Of a stretch of 64,000 bases of DNA, positions 27,562-35,751 are shown piece by piece; within the stretch, counting starts at the first letter, position 1; the number at the start of each line of letters is the position of its first letter. Under the pieces are notes generated by a model that worked only from the letters and a program-made list of their open reading frames with translations, had not been told where the DNA came from and did not search any database. Both the position numbers and the translations under genes were made by a program. The DNA comes from CAVTPU01 sp963736695 (GTDB lineage Bacteria > Actinomycetota > Actinomycetes > Mycobacteriales > Micromonosporaceae): positions 124,001-188,000 of the forward strand of contig CAVTPU010000004.1 of the NCBI GenBank assembly GCA_963736695.1, given 5' to 3'.

Positions 27562-28350
27562 GTGGAGTCGAGTCCGGCGCCCACGGTGCCCGCCCCGGTC
27601 GCTGAACCCGATCGCGCCAGCATGCCGCACGTCGCCGACGCCGATCGATCGCGGTCGCCGGACCTCGGCGCCCCGCGCATGGGCGCGCAGGCGGCCCGGC
27701 TGACCGTGCGAGCCGCGTTGTCCCGAGGCGGCGGCTGGCAACCGTTTCCCCGGGTCGCGGAGATTCTCGCCCGATATGGCATCACCATGGTCTCGACGAT
27801 CACGGCCGTCGGTGACCGGGCCGTGCTCAACGCGGCGCGCCGCGCCGGATATCCGATCGTCCTCAAGGCCGCGGACCCGCGCGTCGCCGATCGGCGCCGG
27901 ATCGGCGGTGTCTGCCTCGACCTGCCCGACCCTTCACAGGTCGAGGCCGCCTATCGGCGAATCGAAGCGGCGCTGGGAAGCATGGAGCCAGCGGTGCTGG
28001 TGCAACCAATGATGCGGGGCACGGAGTGGGCGGCCCGGGTCGAACCGGGGCACGGACGTGCCCGCCACCGTCGACTTGAGGTGCGTGTGGTGAGTCCCGA
28101 GCCGTCCCAGGCGGTGATCCGCTCGTTGCCGGTGCGCGGCGCGCAGGCGCGGCGAATGTGGGCCGAAGCTGGGGTCGACGACGACGCGGCTGTCGCGTTG
28201 CTTGATCGGATCAACCAACTCGCCGTCGACCTGCCCGAGGTGACTCGCCTCGACCTCGCGTCGATCCAGGCCCGACACTTCCACGGCGACGACGATGTCG
28301 GCGGTCTGGTCGTGGTCGATGCCAAGCTCTTTCTCGAACCCGTCCGTTGA
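27562..28350 (+). CDS. ATP-grasp domain protein related to ADP-forming acyl-CoA synthetase
   Basis: 262 residues from GTG 27562. ILARYGITM, GYPIVLKAADPRVADRRRIGGV (about residues 94-115) and VLVQPMM match ATP-grasp_5, the beta part of NDP-forming acetyl-CoA synthetases. The CoA-binding alpha domain is missing, and the chain ends after VDAKLFLEP. So it is either a stand-alone beta subunit or a regulatory relic. It follows a universal stress gene by 11 nt. Given phosphoketolase nearby, a role in acetyl-CoA/ATP exchange is possible but unproven. Confidence 0.7.
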   Translation: MESSPAPTVPAPVAEPDRASMPHVADADRSRSPDLGAPRMGAQAARLTVRAALSRGGGWQPFPRVAEILARYGITMVSTITAVGDRAVLNAARRAGYPIVLKAADPRVADRRRIGGVCLDLPDPSQVEAAYRRIEAALGSMEPAVLVQPMMRGTEWAARVEPGHGRARHRRLEVRVVSPEPSQAVIRSLPVRGAQARRMWAEAGVDDDAAVALLDRINQLAVDLPEVTRLDLASIQARHFHGDDDVGGLVVVDAKLFLEPVR

Positions 28351-28446
28351 ACGGGTCCCAGCCGGCACCGTGGCGGCGTTGCCACCAGTCTTGATCACGA
28401 TCTTCGTCACAGTGACCCTATCGTAATCCGTGAATGCGGCGTTATC

Positions 28447-29277
28447 ATGCCGGGCGTGCCGCGTTATCGGATGATGCCCCGCAGAACCGTGATCGCCGTC
28501 GTGATGGCACTGCTGGCCGTGATGACGGGTGGGGCATGCTCTTCGGGTAGTTCGGAGCCAGGCCCCAAAGCCAGTGTGGTGCGGGTCGCCGCGGCGTCGG
28601 ATCTGAAGTTCGCGCTGGAGGATGTCCGCACGGCATTGGCCGCCGCCGATCCGCCGGTGGACCTGCGGATCACGTACGGTTCGTCAGGCACCTTCTTCCA
28701 GCAGATCAGCAACGGCGCGCCCTTCGACGTGTTCCTGTCCGCGGACCTGTCGTACCCCACGAGACTCGTCGAGGCCGGCCTGGCCACGAAAAACAACGTC
28801 TTCCCGTACGCGGTCGGGCGGCTCGTGGTGTGGGCGCCGACCGGCTCCGCGGCAGACGTGTCGGCGGGGCTGGCCGGACTGGCCGATCCCCGGGTGCGAA
28901 AGGTCGCGATCGCCAACCCGCAGCACGCGCCGTACGGCAAGGCCGCGGTCGCGGCGATGACCACGGCCAAGGTGTACGAGACGGTGAAAAGCAAGCTGGT
29001 GCTCGGCGAGAACGTCGCCCAGGCGGCCGAGTTCGCCGCCTCCGGAAACGCCGACGCCGGAGTCTTCGCCCTGTCACTGGCGTTGGCACCTGAACTCTCC
29101 AGCCGCGGCACATATGTGGAGGTTCCGCTCGACTCGTTTCCCCGCCTTGACCAAGGCGGGGTCATCCTCGGCTCGGCGGCCGACCCGGCCGCGGCGGCCC
29201 GGCTGCGGGTCTTTCTCACCAGCCCGGACGGGATCGCTGTCCTCACACGCTACGGCTTCTCTCTGCCCGGCGCCTGA
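28447..29277 (+). CDS. modA: Molybdate ABC transporter substrate-binding protein
   Basis: 276 residues. The signal peptide ends in a GGAC lipobox near residue 31, so it is a lipoprotein. AAASDLKFAL, TYGSSGTFFQQI and DVFLSADLSYP are standard ModA ligand-pocket segments, and VAIANPQHAPYG is the second signature. It captures molybdate or tungstate for ModBC. ATG 28447 is used; starts near 28471 are also possible. The upstream 96 nt contain an AT-rich patch at 28420-28445 that may be the promoter. Confidence 0.92.
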   Translation: MPGVPRYRMMPRRTVIAVVMALLAVMTGGACSSGSSEPGPKASVVRVAAASDLKFALEDVRTALAAADPPVDLRITYGSSGTFFQQISNGAPFDVFLSADLSYPTRLVEAGLATKNNVFPYAVGRLVVWAPTGSAADVSAGLAGLADPRVRKVAIANPQHAPYGKAAVAAMTTAKVYETVKSKLVLGENVAQAAEFAASGNADAGVFALSLALAPELSSRGTYVEVPLDSFPRLDQGGVILGSAADPAAAARLRVFLTSPDGIAVLTRYGFSLPGA

Positions 29278-29289
29278 GCGGCGGCGGTG

Positions 29290-29964
29290 ATGGACTGGGA
29301 AGCGATCGGGCTGAGCCTGCGCCTCGCCGCGGCGACCACCATGATCCTGCTGCCACTGGCGGTGCCGCTGGCCGCGTGGCTTGCCTACTCCCGCCGCCGG
29401 GCCACCGTGCTGGTGGAGGCGTTCGTCGCGCTGCCGTTGGTTATGCCGCCGACCGTGCTGGGCTTCTATGTGATCACCGCCATGGGCACCCGTTCCCCGG
29501 TGGGCCAGTGGTGGCAGGCGACCACCGGGTCGACGCTCGCCTTTACGTTCACCGGGCTGCTCATCGCCTCCGTGCTCTACAGCCTGCCCTTCGCGGTGCA
29601 ACCCTTGGTGGCGGCCTTCGCGGGCCTGGACCGGCGGCTGTTGGAAGCCTCCGCGGTGCTGGGCCGTGGCCGCACCGGGACACTGCTGCGGGTGGTGCTG
29701 CCGTCGGCCAAGGCCGGGCTCGCCACCGCAGCCGTGCTGACCTTCGCTCACACCGTCGGTGAGTTCGGAGTGGTCCTCATGGTCGGCGGGAACATTCCCG
29801 GTCAGACCCGCACCGCCTCCATCGCCATCTACGACAGCGTCCAGGCCTTCGACTACACCACCGCCGCCCACACCAGCGTCGCGATGCTGATCTTCTCCGT
29901 CGCCGTGCTCACCGCCGTCTATACCCTGCGCCGCCGCCGAGGACCGGCATGGCCCGGACCCTGA
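29290..29964 (+). CDS. modB: Molybdate ABC transporter permease
   Basis: 224 residues with about five membrane helices. LPLVMPPTVLGFY and the EAA-type loop LLEASAVLGRGRTGTLLRVVLP (about residues 118-139) fix it as ModB. HTVGEFGVVLMVGGNIPG is the conserved end of the ModB family. It begins 12 nt after modA and its end overlaps modC by 16 nt. It forms the membrane channel for molybdate. Confidence 0.93.
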   Translation: MDWEAIGLSLRLAAATTMILLPLAVPLAAWLAYSRRRATVLVEAFVALPLVMPPTVLGFYVITAMGTRSPVGQWWQATTGSTLAFTFTGLLIASVLYSLPFAVQPLVAAFAGLDRRLLEASAVLGRGRTGTLLRVVLPSAKAGLATAAVLTFAHTVGEFGVVLMVGGNIPGQTRTASIAIYDSVQAFDYTTAAHTSVAMLIFSVAVLTAVYTLRRRRGPAWPGP

Positions 29965-31034
29965 CCGCCCACGTGCGTCGGCACATCCTCGACGTCGCAC
30001 TCGACGTCGATCTCGCCAGCCAGCCGGTCACCGTCCTTTTTGGACCCTCCGGTTCCGGCAAGACCACGCTGCTGCGCTGTCTGGCGGGGCTGGAGCGACC
30101 GGAGGCGGGCAGCCACGTCCGCCTCGGCACCGAGGTGTGGGACGGCCCCGCTGTCCACGTGCCCACCCGCCGTCGTCACATCGGATATCTGTTCCAGGAC
30201 CACGCACTGTTCCCGCATCTGAGCGTCACCGGCAACGTCGCCTATGGCCTGCACCGTCTTCCCCGCGCCCACCGGCCCGCCCGCGTCGCCGAGGCCCTCG
30301 CCGCCGCGGGCGCCAGTCACCTGCGTGACCTGCCCACCCGTGGCCTGTCGGGCGGCGAAGCCCAACGCGTCGCACTCGCCCGCGCCATCGCCCCCCGACC
30401 GAGGCTGCTGCTGCTCGACGAACCACTGTCGGCGCTGGACACACCCACCCGAGCCCGGCTGCGCACCGATCTGCGCCGCATGCTGCTCGCCTCCGGCGTC
30501 CCCGCCGTCGTCGTCACCCACGACCGCACGGAGGCACTCGCCCTCGGTGATCACATCGCCGTCATCATCGCCGGACGGCTGCACCACGCCGGCACCATCG
30601 ACGACGTCTTCAACCGGCCCGCCACCGCCGAGTCGGCCGCTGCGGTCGGCATCGAGACCATCGCCGCCGGCGATGTCACCGCCCATCTCGACGGCCTCAC
30701 CCACGTCGATGTCGGCAGTCGTGTTCTCCGCGCCGCGCATGCCCCCGACCTGACCGTCGGCGACCACGTTCTGGCCTGCATCCGCGCCGAGGACGTCGCC
30801 CTGCAACTGCCCGGACAGACGACGCTGAGCAGCCCCCGCAACCACCTTCCCGCCGTCATCACCGTCATCCAACCCGACGGGCCGTTGCTGCGCGTCACCC
30901 TCGACGCTGGGTTCCCGCTGACCGCGTTCATCACCCGTCCCACCCGCGATGAGCTCGACCTGCGTCCCGGCAGCGCCGTGACCGCGGCGGTGAAAGCCCC
31001 CGCCATCCACCTTGTCGCCCGCTCCGTCCGGTGA
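29949..31034 (+). CDS. modC: Molybdate ABC transporter ATP-binding protein
   Basis: 361 residues. Walker A GPSGSGKTT, signature LSGGEAQRVALARAI, Walker B LLLLDEPLSALD and a VVTHDRTEAL switch are all present. The last 70 residues form a TOBE/Mop domain that may bind molybdate. It overlaps modB by 16 nt, so modABC is one operon. Molybdenum cofactor enzymes are not encoded in the window. The end lies 15 nt from the convergent LysE gene. Confidence 0.93.
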   Translation: MARTLTAHVRRHILDVALDVDLASQPVTVLFGPSGSGKTTLLRCLAGLERPEAGSHVRLGTEVWDGPAVHVPTRRRHIGYLFQDHALFPHLSVTGNVAYGLHRLPRAHRPARVAEALAAAGASHLRDLPTRGLSGGEAQRVALARAIAPRPRLLLLDEPLSALDTPTRARLRTDLRRMLLASGVPAVVVTHDRTEALALGDHIAVIIAGRLHHAGTIDDVFNRPATAESAAAVGIETIAAGDVTAHLDGLTHVDVGSRVLRAAHAPDLTVGDHVLACIRAEDVALQLPGQTTLSSPRNHLPAVITVIQPDGPLLRVTLDAGFPLTAFITRPTRDELDLRPGSAVTAAVKAPAIHLVARSVR

Positions 31035-31049
31035 AGCGCCCACCGGTCC

Positions 31050-31643
31050 TCAGCCGACGACCAGGGACACGCCCAGAGCCGTCATGACCGCGGCGATCAC
31101 ACCTTCCACGACCCGCCACGCCGCGGGGCGGGAGAGCAACGGCGCCAGCCGGTGGGCTCCCAGGCCGAGCCCGGCGAACCACACCAGGCTCGCGGTCGCG
31201 GCCCCCGCGCCGAACGACCAACGGTTCGGATCGTGATAGGCCACCGTGCCGAGCAACACGACCGTGTCGAGGTAGACGTGCGGGTTGAGGAACGTGAACC
31301 CGAGGCAGGCCAGCAATGTCGCGCGCAGCGTGGCGGGGGGAAGATCCAACGGGGTGAGGGCGGCGGGCCGCAGGGCCCGGCGGGCCGCGATCACCGCGTA
31401 TCCGAGCAGAAACACCGCACCGCCCCACCGCACCGCGGTCACGACGGTCGGCGCGTTCGCCAGCACCGCGCCGAGACCGGATATTCCGGTGGCCATGAGC
31501 GCGGCGTCGGCGGTCACACAGACCGCCACGACCGGCAGGACGTGTTCACGGCGCAGGCCCTGGCGCAGCACGAAGGCGTTTTGTGCCCCAATGGCCACGA
31601 TCAACGCCAGGGAGAAGCCGAATCCGGCCAGCACGGAACCCAT
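31050..31643 (-). CDS. LysE/ArgO-family amino acid exporter
   Basis: 197 residues from ATG 31643 (ATG 31652 is also in frame). Six helices are visible. IGAQNAFVLRQGLRREHV (about residues 18-35) and TFLNPHVYLDTV are the signature blocks of LysE/ArgO arginine or lysine exporters. It converges with modC. No LysG-type regulator is adjacent. Confidence 0.88.
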   Translation of the reverse strand: MGSVLAGFGFSLALIVAIGAQNAFVLRQGLRREHVLPVVAVCVTADAALMATGISGLGAVLANAPTVVTAVRWGGAVFLLGYAVIAARRALRPAALTPLDLPPATLRATLLACLGFTFLNPHVYLDTVVLLGTVAYHDPNRWSFGAGAATASLVWFAGLGLGAHRLAPLLSRPAAWRVVEGVIAAVMTALGVSLVVG

Positions 31644-31761
31644 GCCGGCCACGCTAGGTCACGAGGTCCTCGTCTCCAACCGCAGATCGGTCACGGCGCT
31701 GACGGAGGCGCCCGGACAACCACCGCAGCCAAGCCCCGTATCGCGTACCAGATGGTGTGTT

Positions 31762-32262
31762 TTATGGGGTGGCGTTCCATTCGGCGGCGATCCGGGCGGC
31801 GACCACGTCGGCCGCGTCGCGCACCGCGTCACTGAGGCCGACGCCGGCGTCGGTTCTCGTCACCTCGACGAGATAGGCCACCAGCGCGGCCGGTGTCCGA
31901 TCCACCGCCCGCGCGAGCGCGATCGCGGTGTGAAGGTCGACGCCATGCGAACTCGCCGCCCGCGCTGCCCGCACGTCCGGAACCGGCACGTCCGGAGCCC
32001 ACTCCTCCGGAATCAGCCGCAGTCGGTGCACGCGCCCCGGCGTCGGACGGTTCGTTCGCACCGCGTCGACAACGAACGCCACCCGCGCCCCATGCCACAG
32101 GTCGAGCAGGCTGGTCGGCTCGCCGTCGCATTCGGCGAGAACCACCCCCGGTGGCGTGGGCCGGGTGCCCAACCGCGCGATCACCGCCGGTCCGACTCCG
32201 TCATCGAGCCGGTACGGGTTGCCGACGCCGATCACGACTGTCCGGCTCGCCTGGCCCTTCAT
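31762..32262 (-). CDS. Hydrogenase maturation protease (HycI/HyaD-type endopeptidase)
   Basis: 166 residues from ATG 32262. GVGNPYRLDDGVGPAVI near the N-terminus is the nickel-sensing motif of hydrogenase endopeptidases. The enzyme trims the C-terminus of the NiFe large subunit after metal insertion. It follows the large-subunit gene by 91 nt on the same strand. A long hairpin directly precedes its start codon, and there is no ribosome site outside it. Translation may therefore be controlled or the real start may be internal. Confidence 0.85.
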   Translation of the reverse strand: MKGQASRTVVIGVGNPYRLDDGVGPAVIARLGTRPTPPGVVLAECDGEPTSLLDLWHGARVAFVVDAVRTNRPTPGRVHRLRLIPEEWAPDVPVPDVRAARAASSHGVDLHTAIALARAVDRTPAALVAYLVEVTRTDAGVGLSDAVRDAADVVAARIAAEWNATP

Positions 32263-32310
32263 GATCGTGGGCTTCGCGGGTCGTCATAACAGCCCGCAAA
32301 GCCCACGATC
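32263..32310 (-). repeat. 18-bp inverted repeat (hairpin) between large subunit and protease
   Basis: GATCGTGGGCTTCGCGGG at 32263-32280 faces its complement at 32293-32310 with one mismatch, which is a G-U pair in the minus-strand RNA. The loop has 12 nt. It touches the protease ATG on one side and lies 44 nt after the large-subunit stop on the other. It could be a terminator/attenuator, a translational switch, or a REP-like dispersed palindrome. I saw no second copy in this window. Confidence 0.6.
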
Positions 32311-32353
32311 ACGCGGCCCGGCGGGGCTGGGACGCGCGTCGGCCCTGCCGAGG

Positions 32354-33664
32354 TCACCGACCCTCGACGCGCAGGTCGAGAAAGTGTGTCGCGCAGGAGA
32401 TGCACGGGTCATAGTTGCGGATCGCCTGCTCGCACTCGTGGGTGAGTTGGTCGTCGGGCAGATGCAGCCGGTCCTGGGTGAAACGTCGCAGGTCGTCCTC
32501 GATCGCGGCCTGGTTCTGCGACGTCGGCGGCACGATGCGCGCCCCGGTGATGGTGGCGTCACCACTCACGTCGTACCGGTGGAACAGCGTCCCGCGCGGA
32601 GCCTCGGTCGCGCCGTGTCCGATCCCGGCCCGCCCCGGCACGGACACGGCCGGCGCCTGCGGCCGCTGATAGGCCTCGACGAGGCGCAGCGCCTCCTCCG
32701 CGGCGAAGACCAACTCGACGGCGCGCACCACGATCGCGCGGAACGGGTTGACACACCGGTCGCCGAGTCCCGCATCGCGGGCGGCGGCCGCGGCGAGCGG
32801 GGGCAACCACTGGTGGCTGAGCGCATAGCGGGCCAGCGGCCCGGTGAGATACGTGCCCCGTCCCGGCAGTTCGCCCTGCAGCGCGGTGGAGTGCGGCACC
32901 TGATATTCGCGCACGTGCTCCTCGAAATCGGCCACCGCGAACGAAAGACCGCGATCGGTGCGCGGTTGCCCGCCCTCCATCGCATAACGGCCCGGGTCGA
33001 CGAGAGCGAGCAGTTCGTGGTCGTGGGTGAAGTCCGGAAAGTCGAAACCGGCGACCCACGCGACCGTGGCGAGAGCGTCGTCGACGGCCCGGCGCAGCAC
33101 GGGCGCCAATCCGGCCATCTCCGCCTCGGTCGGTGCCCGAAAGAAACCACCGACGCGCACGTTGACCGGGTGCACGGCCCGCCCGCCGACGAGTTCGAGG
33201 ATGGTGTTGCCGGCCTTCTTCAACGCCAGTCCCCGCTCCACCATCTCGCGATGCTGGCGGGCCATCTCGACGACCGACGGATAGCCGAGAAAATCGGGCG
33301 CGTGCAACAGATAGACGTGCAGCGCGTGGCTGGAGATCCACTCTCCACAATAGAGCAATCGACGCAGGTCGGCGAGCCGACCATCCACAGTGGCCCCACA
33401 GGCCGCCTCGATGGCCAGGCACGCACTCATCTGATAAGCCACCGGACAGATGCCGCAGATGCGCGCGGTCAGATCCGGTGCCTCCGTGTGGCCCCGCCCA
33501 CGCAGGAAGGCTTCGAAGAACCGGGGCGGCTCATAGATGCGCAGCTTCACATCGGTGACCACCCCGTCGTCGACCCGCACGTGCATCGCGCCTTCACCCT
33601 CGACCCGAGCCAGTCCGGTCACGGTCAGCCGGCGCTCGCCGGCTGTGGCCTCAGCCGCGGTCAT
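32354..33664 (-). CDS. Group 3b-type NiFe hydrogenase large (alpha) subunit
   Basis: 436 residues from ATG 33664. The nickel ligands are RICGICP near residue 69 and DPCISCATH near the C-terminus. In the first motif the usual His after CP is replaced by Tyr (PVAYQ), a feature I associate with cytosolic NADP-linked 3b enzymes. Nine residues follow the final His and would be removed by the maturation protease encoded downstream. It overlaps the small-subunit gene by 14 nt. The complex should exchange electrons between H2 and NADP(H). Confidence 0.9.
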   Translation of the reverse strand: MTAAEATAGERRLTVTGLARVEGEGAMHVRVDDGVVTDVKLRIYEPPRFFEAFLRGRGHTEAPDLTARICGICPVAYQMSACLAIEAACGATVDGRLADLRRLLYCGEWISSHALHVYLLHAPDFLGYPSVVEMARQHREMVERGLALKKAGNTILELVGGRAVHPVNVRVGGFFRAPTEAEMAGLAPVLRRAVDDALATVAWVAGFDFPDFTHDHELLALVDPGRYAMEGGQPRTDRGLSFAVADFEEHVREYQVPHSTALQGELPGRGTYLTGPLARYALSHQWLPPLAAAAARDAGLGDRCVNPFRAIVVRAVELVFAAEEALRLVEAYQRPQAPAVSVPGRAGIGHGATEAPRGTLFHRYDVSGDATITGARIVPPTSQNQAAIEDDLRRFTQDRLHLPDDQLTHECEQAIRNYDPCISCATHFLDLRVEGR

Positions 33665-34463
33665 CGATGACCTCCAAGCCCGCGGCGGCGGTGAACTCCG
33701 GCGCGCCGACGTTGAATGTGGCATAGACCCGCTGTATCGCGGTGTCGTCGAGGCCCGCCGCGCGCAGCGCCGGCTCGAGCGCCGCCGCGTTGGCGCCCGG
33801 CATTGGCCCGAAACAGCCATAACAGCCCCGGTCGTGGGCCGGGCAGATCGCCCCACATCCGGCGGCCGTCACCGGGCCGAGACACGGCGTGCCGCGTACG
33901 AGCACACACGGGGTGTCTCGTCGTTTGCACTGCTCGCACACGCTATATCGGGGCAGCTGCGGGCGGCGGCCGACGAGCAGGGCACTGATGAGCTCGATGA
34001 GTTGATGGCGGTCGATGGGGCAGCCGCGCAGTTCGTGGTCGACCGGCACGTGCGCCGCGATGGGGCTCGACGTGGCGAGGGTCTCGATGAACTCGGGCCG
34101 GGGATAGACCAGTGACCGAAACTCGTCGATGTCGGCGAAGTTGCGCAGCGCCTGCACCCCGCCCGCGGTGGCGCATGCCCCGATGGTGACGAGCAGGCGT
34201 GACTCGTCGCGGATGCGCCGGATGCGTTCGACGTCGGCGGCGGTGGTGACCGAACCCTCGACGAGGGAGACGTCATAGGGTCCCGGTTCGACCGCGCTGC
34301 TCGCCTCGAGGAAGTGGGCGATGCGCACCCGGTCCGCGATGGCGAGCAGCTCGTCTTCGCAGTCGAGCAGGGTGAGTTGGCAGCCGTCGCACGACGCGAA
34401 TTTCCACACCGCCAGGCGGGGGCGGCGGTCGACGTGGCGGCGAGCCTCGGAGGCGCGGGTCAT
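33651..34463 (-). CDS. Group 3b-type NiFe hydrogenase small (delta) subunit
   Basis: 270 residues from ATG 34463. Cysteines of the proximal 4Fe4S cluster are seen in KFASCDGCQLTLLD and GACATAGG. Further cysteines occur in CEQCKRRDTPC and the GCGAICPAHDRGCYGCFGP region (about residues 204-222), typical of group 3 small subunits. There is no twin-arginine leader, so it stays in the cytosol. The gene follows the flavin subunit by 2 nt and overlaps the large-subunit gene. Confidence 0.9.
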   Translation of the reverse strand: MTRASEARRHVDRRPRLAVWKFASCDGCQLTLLDCEDELLAIADRVRIAHFLEASSAVEPGPYDVSLVEGSVTTAADVERIRRIRDESRLLVTIGACATAGGVQALRNFADIDEFRSLVYPRPEFIETLATSSPIAAHVPVDHELRGCPIDRHQLIELISALLVGRRPQLPRYSVCEQCKRRDTPCVLVRGTPCLGPVTAAGCGAICPAHDRGCYGCFGPMPGANAAALEPALRAAGLDDTAIQRVYATFNVGAPEFTAAAGLEVIDDRG

Positions 34464-34465
34464 GG

Positions 34466-35287
34466 TCACAACTCCCTCGGCACCAGCAGTGGGGCGGCGT
34501 CGGCATAGGTGACGACCGGACCGTCCCGGCACAGCAGTCGGGGACCGAGCTGGCAGTGTCCGCAGACGGCGGCGCCGCAACGCATGTCCCGTTCCAACGA
34601 GATCCAGATCTGGCCGGCGGGCAGGCCCCGGCGCAGCAGGGCGTCGGCAGTCAGCCGCATCATGAGTTCGGGTCCGCACACGACGGCGACAGTGTGGCTG
34701 GGGGTGAGGGCGACCGAGTCGAGCAGCGTCGTGACGACGCCGACGTGACCGGTCCACGCGGGGCCGGTGGTCGGCACCGCCCGGTCGACGGTGACCAGCA
34801 CCCGGGCGCCGGCGGTCCGCCACGCCCCGAACTCGTCGGCGAAGATCAGATCGGTGGGGGTGCGCGCGCCGATGGCCACGGTGAGACGACCCGGCCCCTC
34901 AAGCGCCCGGGTGATCACCGGCCGCACGGGGGCGAGCCCGATGCCGCCGGCGACGACGAGCACGTCGGCGCCGTTGAGATCAGGCCAGCCGGATCCGAAT
35001 GGGCCGCGCAGGCCGAGCGTGGCTCCGATCGGCGCGCCGCAGATCGCGCGGGTCGTCGCTCCGACCGCGCGCACGGTCAGCTGGATCTCGTCGTCGTCTC
35101 CACCGCTGATCGATATCGGCACCTCGCCGACACCGGGGGCGTAGATCATGGTGAACTGGCCGGGCCGCCACGCCGCCAGCCGCTGCGCGCGTGGACGCAG
35201 CGTGAGGGTCACCGTCTCCGCGTTGCGGGGCCGCCGGTGCGTGACCCGATAGGGCGCCGGGGTCGTGAGGTCGTCGGGGGTGCTCAC
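34466..35287 (-). CDS. Hydrogenase FAD/NAD(P)-binding (gamma) subunit
   Basis: 273 residues from GTG 35287, which overlaps the stop of the cNMP-domain gene (GTGA). The N-terminal part is an FAD-binding barrel (PGQFTMIYAPGVGEVPISIS). The nucleotide loop is LVVAGGIGLAPVRP, and a C-terminal 2Fe2S site uses CGAAVCGHCQLGPRLLC. This is the gamma subunit of sulfhydrogenase/3b enzymes, similar to dihydroorotate dehydrogenase PyrK. It passes electrons between NADPH and the Fe-S chain. Confidence 0.9.
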   Translation of the reverse strand: MSTPDDLTTPAPYRVTHRRPRNAETVTLTLRPRAQRLAAWRPGQFTMIYAPGVGEVPISISGGDDDEIQLTVRAVGATTRAICGAPIGATLGLRGPFGSGWPDLNGADVLVVAGGIGLAPVRPVITRALEGPGRLTVAIGARTPTDLIFADEFGAWRTAGARVLVTVDRAVPTTGPAWTGHVGVVTTLLDSVALTPSHTVAVVCGPELMMRLTADALLRRGLPAGQIWISLERDMRCGAAVCGHCQLGPRLLCRDGPVVTYADAAPLLVPREL

Positions 35288-35745
35288 GCGGAGCCATAAA
35301 GGTCGAGCAGGCGCACCCGGGTGGCCTGCAGCCGCTCCACCACGACCTGGGTGAACCGGCGGGTCACCGCGTAGCCCAACTCCGGATCGCTGTCGCAGAG
35401 CCGCCGGACGCCCGGGCCATCCATCTCCACCGTGTAGGTGGGTTCGACGGCCGTGGCCCCGAAATGCCACTGATATGGCGGGAACATCCACGACCAGCCC
35501 AACACGGTGCCAGGCCCGAGAGTCTCGATCACAACCGGGCCTCGGCCGGGCACGTGGGCGTCGAGCGAGATGCGCCCGTCCCGGATGAGCCAGAACCGGT
35601 CGGCGCGCCCGCCCTCGGAGAAGATGCGGGCGCCCGCGTGAAACTGTGACTTGTGTGACCACGCGGAGAGCCGGGCCAGTTGGTCATCCTGCAGACCGTG
35701 CAGGAAGGGGTGCGCGGCCAACAGGTCCTGTGCGGTGATCATCAT
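35284..35745 (-). CDS. Cyclic nucleotide-binding domain protein in the hydrogenase operon
   Basis: 153 residues consisting of a Crp-type sensor barrel only (ARIFSEGGRADRFWLIRDGRISLD, about residues 39-62, then GPGTVLGWSWMFPPY). The DNA-binding helix-turn-helix is absent. It sits between the Fe-S beta-subunit gene (6 nt) and the gamma-subunit gene (overlap). Similar stand-alone sensor domains occur in actinobacterial 3b hydrogenase operons. It may tune hydrogenase activity in response to a nucleotide; ligand and partner are unknown. Confidence 0.8.
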   Translation of the reverse strand: MMITAQDLLAAHPFLHGLQDDQLARLSAWSHKSQFHAGARIFSEGGRADRFWLIRDGRISLDAHVPGRGPVVIETLGPGTVLGWSWMFPPYQWHFGATAVEPTYTVEMDGPGVRRLCDSDPELGYAVTRRFTQVVVERLQATRVRLLDLYGSA

Positions 35746-35751
35746 GCCTCC

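Noticed and set aside
28420..28445. ModE-type operator before modA
   Set aside because: CGTAAT and CGTTAT are direct rather than inverted and do not fit the ModE consensus well; kept only as a possible promoter patch.
32263..32310. Riboswitch before the hydrogenase protease
   Set aside because: A single simple stem without a conserved aptamer core; hairpin or palindromic element is the simpler reading.
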